Shown: piece by piece, positions 30,113 through 40,500 of the stretch
How positions within the stretch are numbered: the first letter of the stretch is position 1
How the letters are laid out: each line of letters begins with the position of its first letter
Assembly: GCA_029449235.1 (NCBI GenBank)
Contig: JANATG010000006.1
Span: 1-64,000, forward strand
DNA: 64,000 bases
DNA from: Linnemannia schmuckeri
Taxonomy: Eukaryota; Mortierellomycota; Mortierellomycetes; Mortierellales; Mortierellaceae
Direction of reading: 5' to 3'
Notes under the pieces: generated by a model
The model's database searches: none
What the model was told of the DNA's origin: nothing
The model's input: only the letters and a program-made list of their open reading frames with translations
Made by a program: the position numbers and the translations under genes

Positions 30113-30210
30113 TGCAACGATTGGACCCCCGATTACCTTAATTAGATAAATAGACAACTATTACCAAAATACAAAGACATCTCTTCCTTCCACTCCTTAC
30201 AAAAGTTGCA
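30113..30210 (+). repeat. A2 3' LTR (98 bp) with PPT at 30101-30112
   Basis: Identical to the A2 5' LTR. The polypurine tract AAAAGGGGAAGG primes plus-strand synthesis and overlaps the pol stop codon. TSD GCTAG follows. Confidence 0.93.
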
Positions 30211-30215
30211 GCTAG

Positions 30216-33200
30216 ACACCTGATTCAGACAAGATTTCTTCAGCTTGGGCCACTCAAATCCTCGACGATGGATGGCTTCTACCATGGCATTAGCGCCAAG
30301 GTGCCCGAAGTTGTGAACTTCTTTTAAAATCTGGGCCTGATGATCAGTGGTAGGCACTAAACGTGTTTGCTCATCAGTTTGCATCTCATGAACATAGGCA
30401 GTGGAAGGATCTACTTCAGTGTTCTCGAGGACTTGGGCCAGTTGATTGGACATCACAGATCGTGGGCCATTGTCCGTTTGTGGAACTGTCTCTGGTCTAA
30501 AAGCAGAGCGAGTGGATACTGCAGCCATGATCAGTTTTTGTCTCTTAGCAGGTCTTTGCTTTGGACTGAGCTTGATTGCTGTCTCTGATGCCGTGTTTGT
30601 CTTCCAAAACTCTTCAGGGAAGGCTCGGGACAGGGCATCTGGAATAATGTTCAACATGCCTGGTTGGTAAACACATTCAAAGTCAAACTTGAGCAGTGTT
30701 TCGCGCCAGTTGGCAATAGTAGTGGGTAAGTCTGCTTGGTCATGCATGTAGGTAAGCGGCCTATGATCCGTGAACAACGTGAATGGTCGTCCCGAAAGAT
30801 AGTAGGCAAACTTTTTAAGGGCGTAGACTATGCCTAATAGCTCCTTCTTGTAAGCAGGGTAATTTAACTCATGCTTTTTTAGCGACCTGGCCATGAACGA
30901 AATATAATGTACTTTTGATTCGTCATTGGGTCCATTGGGAAGCTGATATAAAACACATCCAATTCCTACATTGGAGGCATCTGTAGCGACATAGAAGCGC
31001 GCAGAAAAATCGGGGAAAGTAAGCACTGGTGCTTGCTGAATTAAGAGTTTCAGTTTTTTAAAGCATTTGCTTTGTATGTCATTGAGCTTGAATGTTCCCT
31101 TTTTGTAGCATAGTCTGTCAAGTGGTGCAGCTAATGTGCTGTACAGAGGAACGTACTCGCGGAAATGATTGAACATTCCAAGATATTTTTGTACCATTTT
31201 GTGGTTGGTTGGTTCAACCCATGAGTTGATGTTTGCTATTTTTTCTGGATTGATTCTGCGACCATGCTCATTGATGACAAAGCCAAGAAGAACAATCTCT
31301 GAACAAAAGAAATGACACTTGTCTGGATTGATAATGAGCTTGTAATCCGTGAGTCTTTTTAGAACCTTTTCCACATGGATGAGATGTTCTTCTGCCGTTT
31401 TAGAGAAAATAACTATGTTGTCCACATAAATGGCAACCCAGTCAAATCCGTCTAGTATATCAATCATGCCTCTCTGAAATATGCTCGTCATGGGTTTTAG
31501 TCCAAAGGGAGCACGAGCGAACATATACTGCTTGCCTTCAAACGAGAACGCCGTAAGAGGCTGACTGTTCTTCGTTAGAGGTAGCCGGTGGTATGCTTGC
31601 CGGAGGTCAATGGTTGAGAAATACTTATGTCCGGCAGCTTTCTCAAGGATCTTGGTTATGTTTAGCAGCTCAAAGTTATCACAGCCTAGCAAGTGGCTAT
31701 TTAAATTGCGAGGATCTAGGCAAAGGCGTGTCTTCATGATATTGCCTTCTAGATCTCGTCGCGCTGCAAGAGTTAATTGGTTTAGATGCGGTACTTGCAT
31801 TTTGGTTGGAACAATAACACCATCATCTAACCATTGTTGAATCTGTGCTCGCACTTTTTCCGTTTCTCTTTCAGGAATCGGCCCATGAGGTCGTTGGTAT
31901 ACCGTAACACCTGGAGGTATTTTGAGGTCCACTGACATGAGGGGGTGGTCACAGAAGCTTTGAGGATCAATCGACGCATTCTTTTCCAACAAAGGCTTAA
32001 TGGCCTCGAGAAAACAAGCGCGTTCATTTTTGAACTCATCAGTTGTTTCTTTTTCTGGTCTTTCTTTTGCTACGATCTCAGGTTCTTCATCATTCTCGAT
32101 TAGAATTTCTTCATATCGTGCAGAGGGACCTAAGAGTGGATTTTTGAATCCTGTCAGAGCAAAACCAAATTTGCTGAAGAGATCCATGCCCACAAAGCAG
32201 TCATAGTCATCAAGATCCATAGCAAATACTCGCGCGGACACTTTTTCTCCATTGCAAAGTAGCTCAGCTTTTTTTGTTGTTTTTGTCACTTGTACTTCAG
32301 AACCATTGGCAAGCGCAGTGATCGAATCTTCTGGTAATTTTGTCTCAATGCTTAGCTTTTTAGCTGTGGCAGGACTGATTAAAGAGACTGTAGCGCCAGG
32401 GTCTAGTAGTGCAGTGAATCGTCGACCATTGATTTCAATTGGAAGAATCATTCGATTTTCTCCTTGAACTTGGTCTTTAAATGCAGAGCATACTTTTTTG
32501 ACATAGATGAATGGATCAACATCAGAAGATGATAAACAGGAGGAAGAAGAGTCGAATCGACCTTTTATTGCAGAGACATCATAGGAATGTTCATTGCCAT
32601 AGGTGTCATCGTCATCACCTTCATCATTATTATTAGTCGCCATCTTGGGCTCATCCTCACTCTCGCTTTCAGAGTCGGAGTTGGCTCGACGTTTAGTCCC
32701 GGCGACTGAGTGGACTTTAGTCTTCTCATTCGTCTTGACTCTTTTGTTTAATTTGTAGGACAACGCAGCAGCTGCTTTCTTTGGATAGAGCTGCTTGGTT
32801 GATGAGCCATGCGAGTTGGTCGGAGTGGACTGGTGACCTTGAGGTCGTACCAGGCCTCCTCGTTCCTTCGCTATTAAGGCTTCCTCCTCATTCTTAAACT
32901 TATACCACCTTGCCTTGTCCGCTTGGTGTCTCCAGCATTTGCTGTCAAGATGAGACTTGCCAATGCGGGCCGCAAAGTGCTTGCATACCTCTTCTGAACA
33001 AAAGATCTTTGGCTTCTTCAACTCACTTTTCTTGGACTCAAGGTCTCTTGAAAGGGAAGAATCAGCTGATCTCTTGCCGAGGGTAGCAGCAAAAAGTGGC
33101 TTGGTGCTTCGATTGGACTCATTGCCTCCATTGCCTTTGGCTATGGCGTGGGGGGCCCATCGAGCAGCAATATGCATACCGGCTTGGGTTCTGGATCCTT

Positions 33201-34016
33201 TAAAGGCAGAATGCATCTTGGAAAGTAAATCCAAGACAGACGAGTAGTCCTCTACCTTCTGGACTCCATCCGGGTACTCTCGATCTAGGAACTCGCGACC
33301 TTGGGTGGGCAGCGACTGATAAATCAGTTCAGATAGATGCCTGCCCATGTCTTCCGCGTGTGCCATTCTGACCAGGTCTCGGAACCTCTTGCAGTAAGTA
33401 ATCGGGTCTTCGTCTTTGTTGGCTCGAAATCCAAACAGCATCAGCTTAACCTCTTGTCGGATCGTCTGTAGCTGCAATATCTCGTCGATGGCGGCAGAGA
33501 CAACTTTCCAATCTCGGTCTTCGAAAGGGGTTCGACCAATGACTAGATCATAGTCCTTCACCAACTTGGATTTCTTGAGGGCCTGTCTCATGTAGTGAGA
33601 TACCAGACGGGGAAAGACCTCGCGTAGTTTGTCTTGATAGTGCGTCAAGAACTGTTCCATGAATTCGTTGACCTCGTTCACGGTATCGTAGACAAGCGTC
33701 GATGCTGTGGTTTCCTTGAGGGCGGCTGACAAGTTCAGCTCAGGGCCAGCAAGGTCCTTCAGCTGTAGACGACTGAAGTCAACCTCGCGCGTGCCAGGAT
33801 GCACAGGAACGGTCTTGAAGCGGTAGAGACGCTCCAGCGCTGCATGGTAGGGCTGGTTGATGTTAATTACAACTTCATCTTGTAGGACTGGCGTGGGCTT
33901 GGGAACAGGCAGCGTCTTCCTGAACAGGTCAAGCTCTCTTTGGGCATCCTCCACTCGAGTGTTGTTGATGATGATATTGGTGGTGTTGATAGTGTTCTTT
34001 AGGACGTTGAAAAAAG
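30216..34016 (-). CDS. D1 Gag-Pol, N-terminal part (gag, protease, RT, RNase H, integrase finger)
   Basis: Open on the minus strand from the 5' LTR to the A2 insertion. Gag has a capsid-like region and an atypical zinc motif, CSEEVC...SHLDSKC. The retropepsin-like site reads LLDPGA (codons at 32395-32403), DPG instead of DSG. RT carries IYVDNIVIF: the second Asp of YXDD is Asn (AAC at 31417-31419), which should abolish catalysis. RNase H follows, then the first half of the integrase zinc finger (HNFGHLGA...SSC). No ATG exists between the LTR and an internal Met about 130 codons in (NEFMEQF), so the true start is lost, non-AUG or spliced. Confidence 0.87.
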
Positions 34017-34061
34017 TGAGAAGTATGGGGTCTGTAGTCAACGAGAAGAAAGAGTTGTTTC
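34017..34061 (-). repeat. D1 5' LTR, internal-side fragment
   Basis: 45 bp of the 224-bp LTR, cut off by the hAT at 34062. After the LTR the sense strand reads CTTTTTTCAACGTCC, not a TGG-type primer site. The last eight bases, GTTGTTTC, are one copy of the hAT TSD. Confidence 0.88.
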
Positions 34062-34079
34062 TAGTGTTTCTCAAAAATA

Positions 34080-34298
34080 TTCGATATTCGACATTCGATT
34101 CGATTCGATTCGACTTTTATTCGATTCGACTCGATTTTTTTTCATTCGACCCAGGTCGAATCAAAGCCACATTCGATTCGAATTCGATTCGATTCGACTT
34201 TAGTTTGATTCGACCTCGATTCGATTCGACCTTCATTCGATTCGACCTTGATTCGATTCGATTCGACCTCTATTCGATTCGATTCGATTCGATTCGAT
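34080..34298. repeat. hAT left subterminal TTCGA array
   Basis: Dense tandem and interrupted copies of ATTCGATTCGA over about 220 bp just inside the left TIR. The motif is near-palindromic (TCGA). The inverted counterpart is at 43306-43486. In the hAT superfamily, subterminal motifs bind transposase; that role is inferred. Confidence 0.85.
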
Positions 34299-34515
34299 AA
34301 TAGACTGTTCTCTTACTCTGCCCCCACTCCTTCTAATAACCATATCTTCTACTGACCACACCTCTTACTCACTTCTTCTTATACAATAAACTACATCAGT
34401 TTCCAGCCTTCCTTCTTATGCCTAGTACCCTTTTGTCCTTACTTTCATCCTTATCTCTTTCTGTCCTTCCCTTTACCCTTTTGCTTTGCTCTTATTACAT
34501 CAAGTCTTGTTTAAT

Positions 34516-37500
34516 TTAATATTTATTACCAGTGTATTGACATGAAAAATAATCATACCAGGAATCCAGCAGCATTTGCTCTTGGATCTTGTTGGGACCA
34601 AGACGATTCCTGATTGCAACTTTTGTAAGGAGTGGAAGGAAGAGATGTCTTTGTATTTTGGTAATAGTTGTCTATTTATCTAATTAAGGTAATCGGGGGT
34701 CCAATCGTTGCACCTTCCCCTTTTAAAAAACGATCCCATGGTCCTTTTTGAATGCGTTGACCAGGTCTTGGCAATTTTCCAGGTTGGCAGCTGGCTCCCA
34801 TGTCTGATCCTCACGTCCGTAACCTTTCCAAGCAACGAGGAACTGGTGCTGTCGCCGGTACTTTCTGTATCGTAGAATGGATTCGACCTCGTATTCCTCG
34901 GTGCCTTCGACGACGACAGGTGGTGGTGGTGCTGGTGTTCGGCGGCCGAATGTAAGTGGTGACTCAATATAGTGGCGAAAAAGATCGATGTGAAAGATAT
35001 TGTGGATGTTGTAGGAGGGGGGTAAGTCGACGAGGAAGGTAACTGGTGATCGTTGCTCCAGTAGGGTGAATGGTCCAATAAAACGAGGCTTGAGCTTGTC
35101 CGAGCTGAGTCCGCTGTCGGCTGGCATGGTAATGTTCTCTGCACTGAGAAGGACCTTGTCGCCAACTTTGTAGTCATGGTCGCGTCGTCTCTTGTCGGCT
35201 TGTTCCTTTTGATGATCCTGAGCTCGCTGCAGTGCATCCTGGGCGAAAATTAGTGCCGTTGCTTGCTGATCCAGATAGTTATGGACGCTGGGGACGTTGC
35301 TGTCAGTGTGGGAGAGGAGGGTGGCGGGGATGCGGGGATGTTGTCCAGTGTTGAGGAAAAAAGGTGAATGGCCGGTTGAGTGGTGGACGGAGTTGTTGTA
35401 GGCAAATTCTGCTGCAGGGAGGAGGGTGTCCCAGTTAGTCTGCTTTTCATCGATAAAGGCGCGCAGCATGATTCCTAGTGTCTTGTTCATAACTTCCGTC
35501 TGTCCATCCGTCTGTGGGTGATAGGCTGTTGACATTGCAAGCTTGACATCCATAAGCCGGTGGAGCTCCTGCCAAAAATGACTGGTGAATTTGCTATCGC
35601 GATCCGAGACGATTGTTGTTGGCATCCCATGATGGCGGAACACATTGTCAAAAAACTGGCGAGCAACGTCGGGGGCGGTGGCGGTGGTGGTGCTGGGAAC
35701 AAAGTGGACATGCTTGGATAACTTGTCGACAAAGACGGTGATGGCATCATGATTGCGAGGTGTCTTGGGCAGATGGGTTATAAAGTCCATGGTCACCACC
35801 TCCCAGCGTCTGACGGGAATGGGTAGAGGTTGAAGGAGTCCAGCAGGTCGCTCCTGACTTGGCTTGTTGCGTTGACACTTCTCGCACGAGTCGACATAGA
35901 GTTGGGTCTCCTTTGCCATGTTGGGCCAGTATGCTATTCGTCGCAGCTTGTCATATGTTTTCCTGAACCCAAAGTGGCCAGCTATGGGGGCATCGTGGCA
36001 GTCATGCAAAAGAGAGTGGCAAATGTCAGCTTTCTGAGGGATAGCGAGAACGACGGTGCCGCGGCGGTCATAGTAGAGAAGGCCATTGTGAAAAGAATAA
36101 CCGGGGGGCACACTTCCCTCGAGGCAGCTTTTATAGACGAGACTAAGCCTGGGGCTGTTCTGGTAGTCCTCTATCAGGCGCTGCCTCACACCTGGTTCAA
36201 GCTGGATATCAATTGAATGAATCTCCACTGGTTCTGTGGATGGGCTGACTGGATCTTCCGTGCAATGGTCGGGTCGTCGAGACAGGGCGTCGGGGACTGT
36301 GTTATCTGCTCCGCGCTTGTACTTGAAGTCAAAGTCGTATTCCTGCAGCAGCTCCATCCATCGAGCCTGGCGGCGGGTGAGTTTAGGCTGTGTTGGAAAG
36401 TGGCGAAGGGTTGCATGGTCTGTGTAAACAATAAAGTGGGATCCGTCTAGGTAGTATCGCCATGTCCTGAGGGCGTGCACGACTGCCAGTAGCTCCTGCT
36501 CGTGGGTTGGGTAGTTCCGTTCTGCTGGTTGTAATTTTCGTGAGGTGAATGCAACGGGTCGGGATACTCCGTTCGCGTCCGTCTGAAAGAGAACAGCGCC
36601 AATTGCAAATCCAGATGCATCCGTTTCGACGGTGGTTGGCAAGTCGGGGTCGAATATACGTAGAACTGGGGCGGAGCTGATGGCCGCTTTGAGGGTGATG
36701 AATGCCTGTTCCTTGTCGTTGTCCCATGAAAAAGTCGCTCCGCCTGCTAGAAGCTCCGAGAGGGGTAGGGCAATGTCGGCAAACTTGTCGATGTAGGTCT
36801 GGTAGAACTGTGCGAGGCCCAAAAATTGTTGAACATCTTTGATACTGGTGGGGCGAGGCCATTCCCGAATAGCTTTGACAAGACCTGCTGAGGTGGAGAT
36901 CCCGTTCTTGGAGATGGTATGGCCCAGGAACTCAGTCTGCTCCTGCATGAATGAGCATTTGCTGAGTTTGACGTACAGTCCATGTTTTCGTAGAAGTTCA
37001 AGGACGCTGCGAAGGTGTTTCAGATGGTCGGCCTTGGTTTTGGAATAGATCAGGATGTCGTCGAGGTATACCACCACCCATTTGTCCAGAACCGGATCCA
37101 GTACTCGTAGCATCATATTAGAGAATGAGGCTGGTGCGTTGGTGAGTCCGAACGGAACGACATTAAATTCAAAATGGCCGTAACGACATCGAAATGCTGT
37201 TTTGTGGGTGTGTGGTTCATATATCCTCTGCTGGTGGTATCCCGAGAGTAGATCCAGTTTGGTAAAATAGCGGGCGCCACGAAAACGATTGATGAGTTCG
37301 TCAATTCTGGGTAGAGGGTGTCTGTTCTTCCTGGTAATCCTGTTCAGACCGCGGTAGTCCACACACATACGCAGGGTGCCATCCTTTTTCCGAACAAAGA
37401 GTACTGGGGCGCCATAGGGTGATGTGCTGGGCTTGATGAATTTTTTCGCAAGTAGATCGTCAAGTTGCTTCCTGAGTTCGTCGAGTTCTGCAATTGAGAG

Positions 37501-40500
37501 GCGAATGACTGGTTTGAAGGGTGGATCGGCTGTTGGGTCTGTCTCAATTTTCATGGCATCGCCTCGGTCTGGTGGAAGGCCGCTCGGAAGTGTATCGGGG
37601 AACACATCCTTAAACTCGTCTTCAACGATGGCTCTGATCTCAGGCGTCATAGCTGGGCGTTTGGGTGGTGCTGATGCGTCCTTGTCTTTGTTGTTCTTGT
37701 CCTTCTGCAGATCCTTGGAAGATTTGACCAGTGCCAAGAATACGTCGGAGCCGGGGAGGGTGGCCATGGTGTGAAAGTGTAGGTGGGTAAGGAGGCGGCC
37801 ACCGGTGCGGGTTTGAATATTATTTGATTTGAATCCAGTACAGTCCCACTCGATGGCTGTGTTGTTGTGGTTGAAGTGGAGAGCATTGGTGCGCCAGTTG
37901 ATTTGTGGGTTGATGTGAGTAAGCCATGGTTTGCCCAGGATAAGGTCGTATTTTTTGAGTGGGTACAGGATTGGGTTGAGGTTGTCAGTGTATCCTTTGC
38001 GTTCGATGGTGATGTTGACCGTATGGTTGGTAATAGAAGATGAGCCGTCGGGGAGAAGAACAGGGATGGGGTTGATGACGGTTCGAGGCAAGTTGTTTTT
38101 CTTTTGAAAGGATGTGCTGATTACATTACCTTCAGCACCGCCATCGATCAGCACGCGAGCCGGGAAGCCACTGACAAGGCAGTTAAAAGTGAGCAATTGA
38201 CGCTCAGCCTCAGCGATAGAAAATGAACAGAGACGCAATTGCTTTTGTCTCCGTCTTCTCAACTGTCGCTTTGTAGGCGGTGTGGTCGACACAACAGGGG
38301 TATCCAGGTCCAGGTCTGGTCCATCTGAGGTTCTAGACACAAGGTGGGACGAGTCAAACGTTGAGGTCTGGTCCAGTGAAGGTGCCAGAGTGGGGGGGGA
38401 GTGAGTATCACGATTTGAGTTTGTAATCTGAGTTTGGTTGCTAATCTTATTAACTGAGCGATCTGGCAACTTTATTTCATTTTTTTCTTTTCTACTTAAC
38501 TCTGGGGTGTGATCACTCCCTTCACCACTGGGGCAAAGAGAGGGGATTTCAGCAACTGGGTCCTGGACTGCACCTAGTTGCTGGGGGCATTTCCCGACTG
38601 GTCTGTTGGGAGATTGCCCACGTTAGCAATATTATTGACGGTCTGGGCCCTGGGTGAGCGGTTGGTGTTGCGGTTTTTTCCACAGTCCCAAGAGTAGTGT
38701 CCGGCGTTGATTCGACGGCACTTGAAGCATCCGTTGTTGTCCTGCAGATATTTCTTTTCATCGTCGGTAAGGCGGGCAAGGCGTGGTTGGGATTGTTGAT
38801 TGTTGAATTGGGTTGTCATGGCGTGGACGGCAATGGTAAGGGACTGGACCGAGGCCATAAGGGCGCGGGTGGTGGGGTCGAGGCTGATGTTATCGATTTC
38901 CATTGCCATTGGGTCAAAAGCTGGGGGTGCTGGGTTTGAGCTGGTGGTTGGAGAGTGAGAGCGCATGCTATTCATAGCCTTGGCAAACATACCCTTTGTG
39001 GCTCCTCTGGGGCCAAAAGCATAGATGGTGTCAAATCCTTCAGCCTTGGAACACATATCAAAAAAGGTGTTGTTGGGGTTAGATACCTGATCGGTCTGAA
39101 GCAGCTGTCTCAGATCGTCGGGGCAGCCTTGGAGAAAAACAACTCTGACGGTGGCTTCGAGAAACACGCGACCAGTGGGATCTTCCGCGAGCAAGATGTT
39201 CATGTAGAGGCGGATGCGGGTAAGGTACTCGGCCAGGTTGGTGGTAAGCTTGGCATTGAGAAGAAGGCCGCGAACTTGCTCGAGAAATCCATCAGGCATG
39301 TATGCCTTCTTGAACAGGGTTGTAAAGGTGGAGTACTCGCAGGTGTCGTCGATGTTAAGTGATTCCCACCAGAGGAGAGAGGTTTGGTTGAGGAGGTTGA
39401 CGGCATGGATGGTGCGTTTTCTGTCGGGTACGTTCTTCATGGTAAAGTAGCGTTGCACCTCTTTCAGCCAGGCGAGGCATTTGAAGCCATCGCGAGTGCC
39501 GTCGTACTTGGCGGGTTTGGAGGTTGTGTCAAGTTCAATGATGGTGGCGAGGTTGTCGTCGGTCATGATGGTGAGTTCCGATAAAAAGTCAGTGATAAAA
39601 TACGTGTTGATGGGTGGAAGACAGGGTGAGGGGATGGAGGAGGTGCTAGGTGAGGTTTCTGGAGAGCTGGAGGAGTCTGGGGTTTGTGCTGGGTGTTCTG
39701 GGGGTTGTGCTGAGTGTTCTGGGGTCTTGTTGGTGGAATTGTGAACCTTTGCTACCATGCAACTTTTGTAAGGAGTGGAAGGAAGAGATGTCTTTGTATT
39801 TTGGTAATAGTTGTCTATTTATCTAATTAAGGTAATCGGGGGTCCAATCGTTGCACTGATATAAGACAAAAGGGGGCGGGCTTTTGAGAAACATCGCTCT
39901 GATGGAGCCGACGTCGCCGGAATAGCAAAAAAATCTCTTGCCATCCTAGCTAACTGTGGATACGACCCACAATTCTTTCTCCAGAAAACCAAAGGCGTTT
40001 CCATGACTATGGGACTTGATACAAACTCCTCCAGCTCGTCCCCCTTTGGCCTCTTTATCAATCCAAGAAGAGAAAGCTCAATGTCGTCGTCACTGGTATC
40101 CAGAGGTGGTTGGGTGAGATCCTCGCTTGTGTTGGCCGCATATTGATCCCTCCATGTACTTCGAACAGCCTTCTTGGCGTTTTTTTCATAATTAGCATCC
40201 CATTTCTGATCGGACCAATATTGAAAGCGCATTGCTGGATGAATTGCGGTTGCCACTGAATAAATGGGCGAGTTGTCGGTTGCTGCATAGTACTGGCCAA
40301 GCTTGTCATATGCTGCCTGCGCTCCACGGCATATTTCCGGTAGGCGCTCCCTATTACTTTTGATGAAATTCTCAATGACCTCCATAAGACTGTTGTAGAC
40401 GATAATGGTCATGGTGATTGTTGCATAGGTCCTGCTAGCGCAGACTTTGGTTGTGAGTTTATCGAAGCATTCCAGAATCTCCTTTAGGGCGCCGAGTCGT

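Larger units (their letters stand above)
24970..30210 (+). mobile_element. Ty3/gypsy element A2, complete, inserted in D1
   Basis: 5,241-bp element with two identical 98-bp LTRs and a 5-bp TSD GCTAG (24965-24969 and 30211-30215). It contains PBS, gag, a -1 frameshift site, pol and a polypurine tract. All frames are open. A3 has exactly the same length. It lies between the paired cysteines of the D1 integrase zinc finger, in the opposite orientation. Confidence 0.96.
34615..39855 (-). mobile_element. Ty3/gypsy element A3, complete, inserted in the hAT
   Basis: 5,241 bp, the same length as A2 and nearly identical to it. 98-bp LTRs at 34615-34712 and 39758-39855, TSD CTGAT (34610-34614 and 39856-39860). 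PBS at 39743-39757, polypurine tract at 34713-34724. It splits the hAT dimerisation domain. Gag and pol are intact. Confidence 0.96.

Noticed and set aside
30142..30215. Last codons of the D1 frame running through the A2 LTR
   Set aside because: That extension is read-through into the inserted A2 LTR; the true continuation is at 24969-23750.
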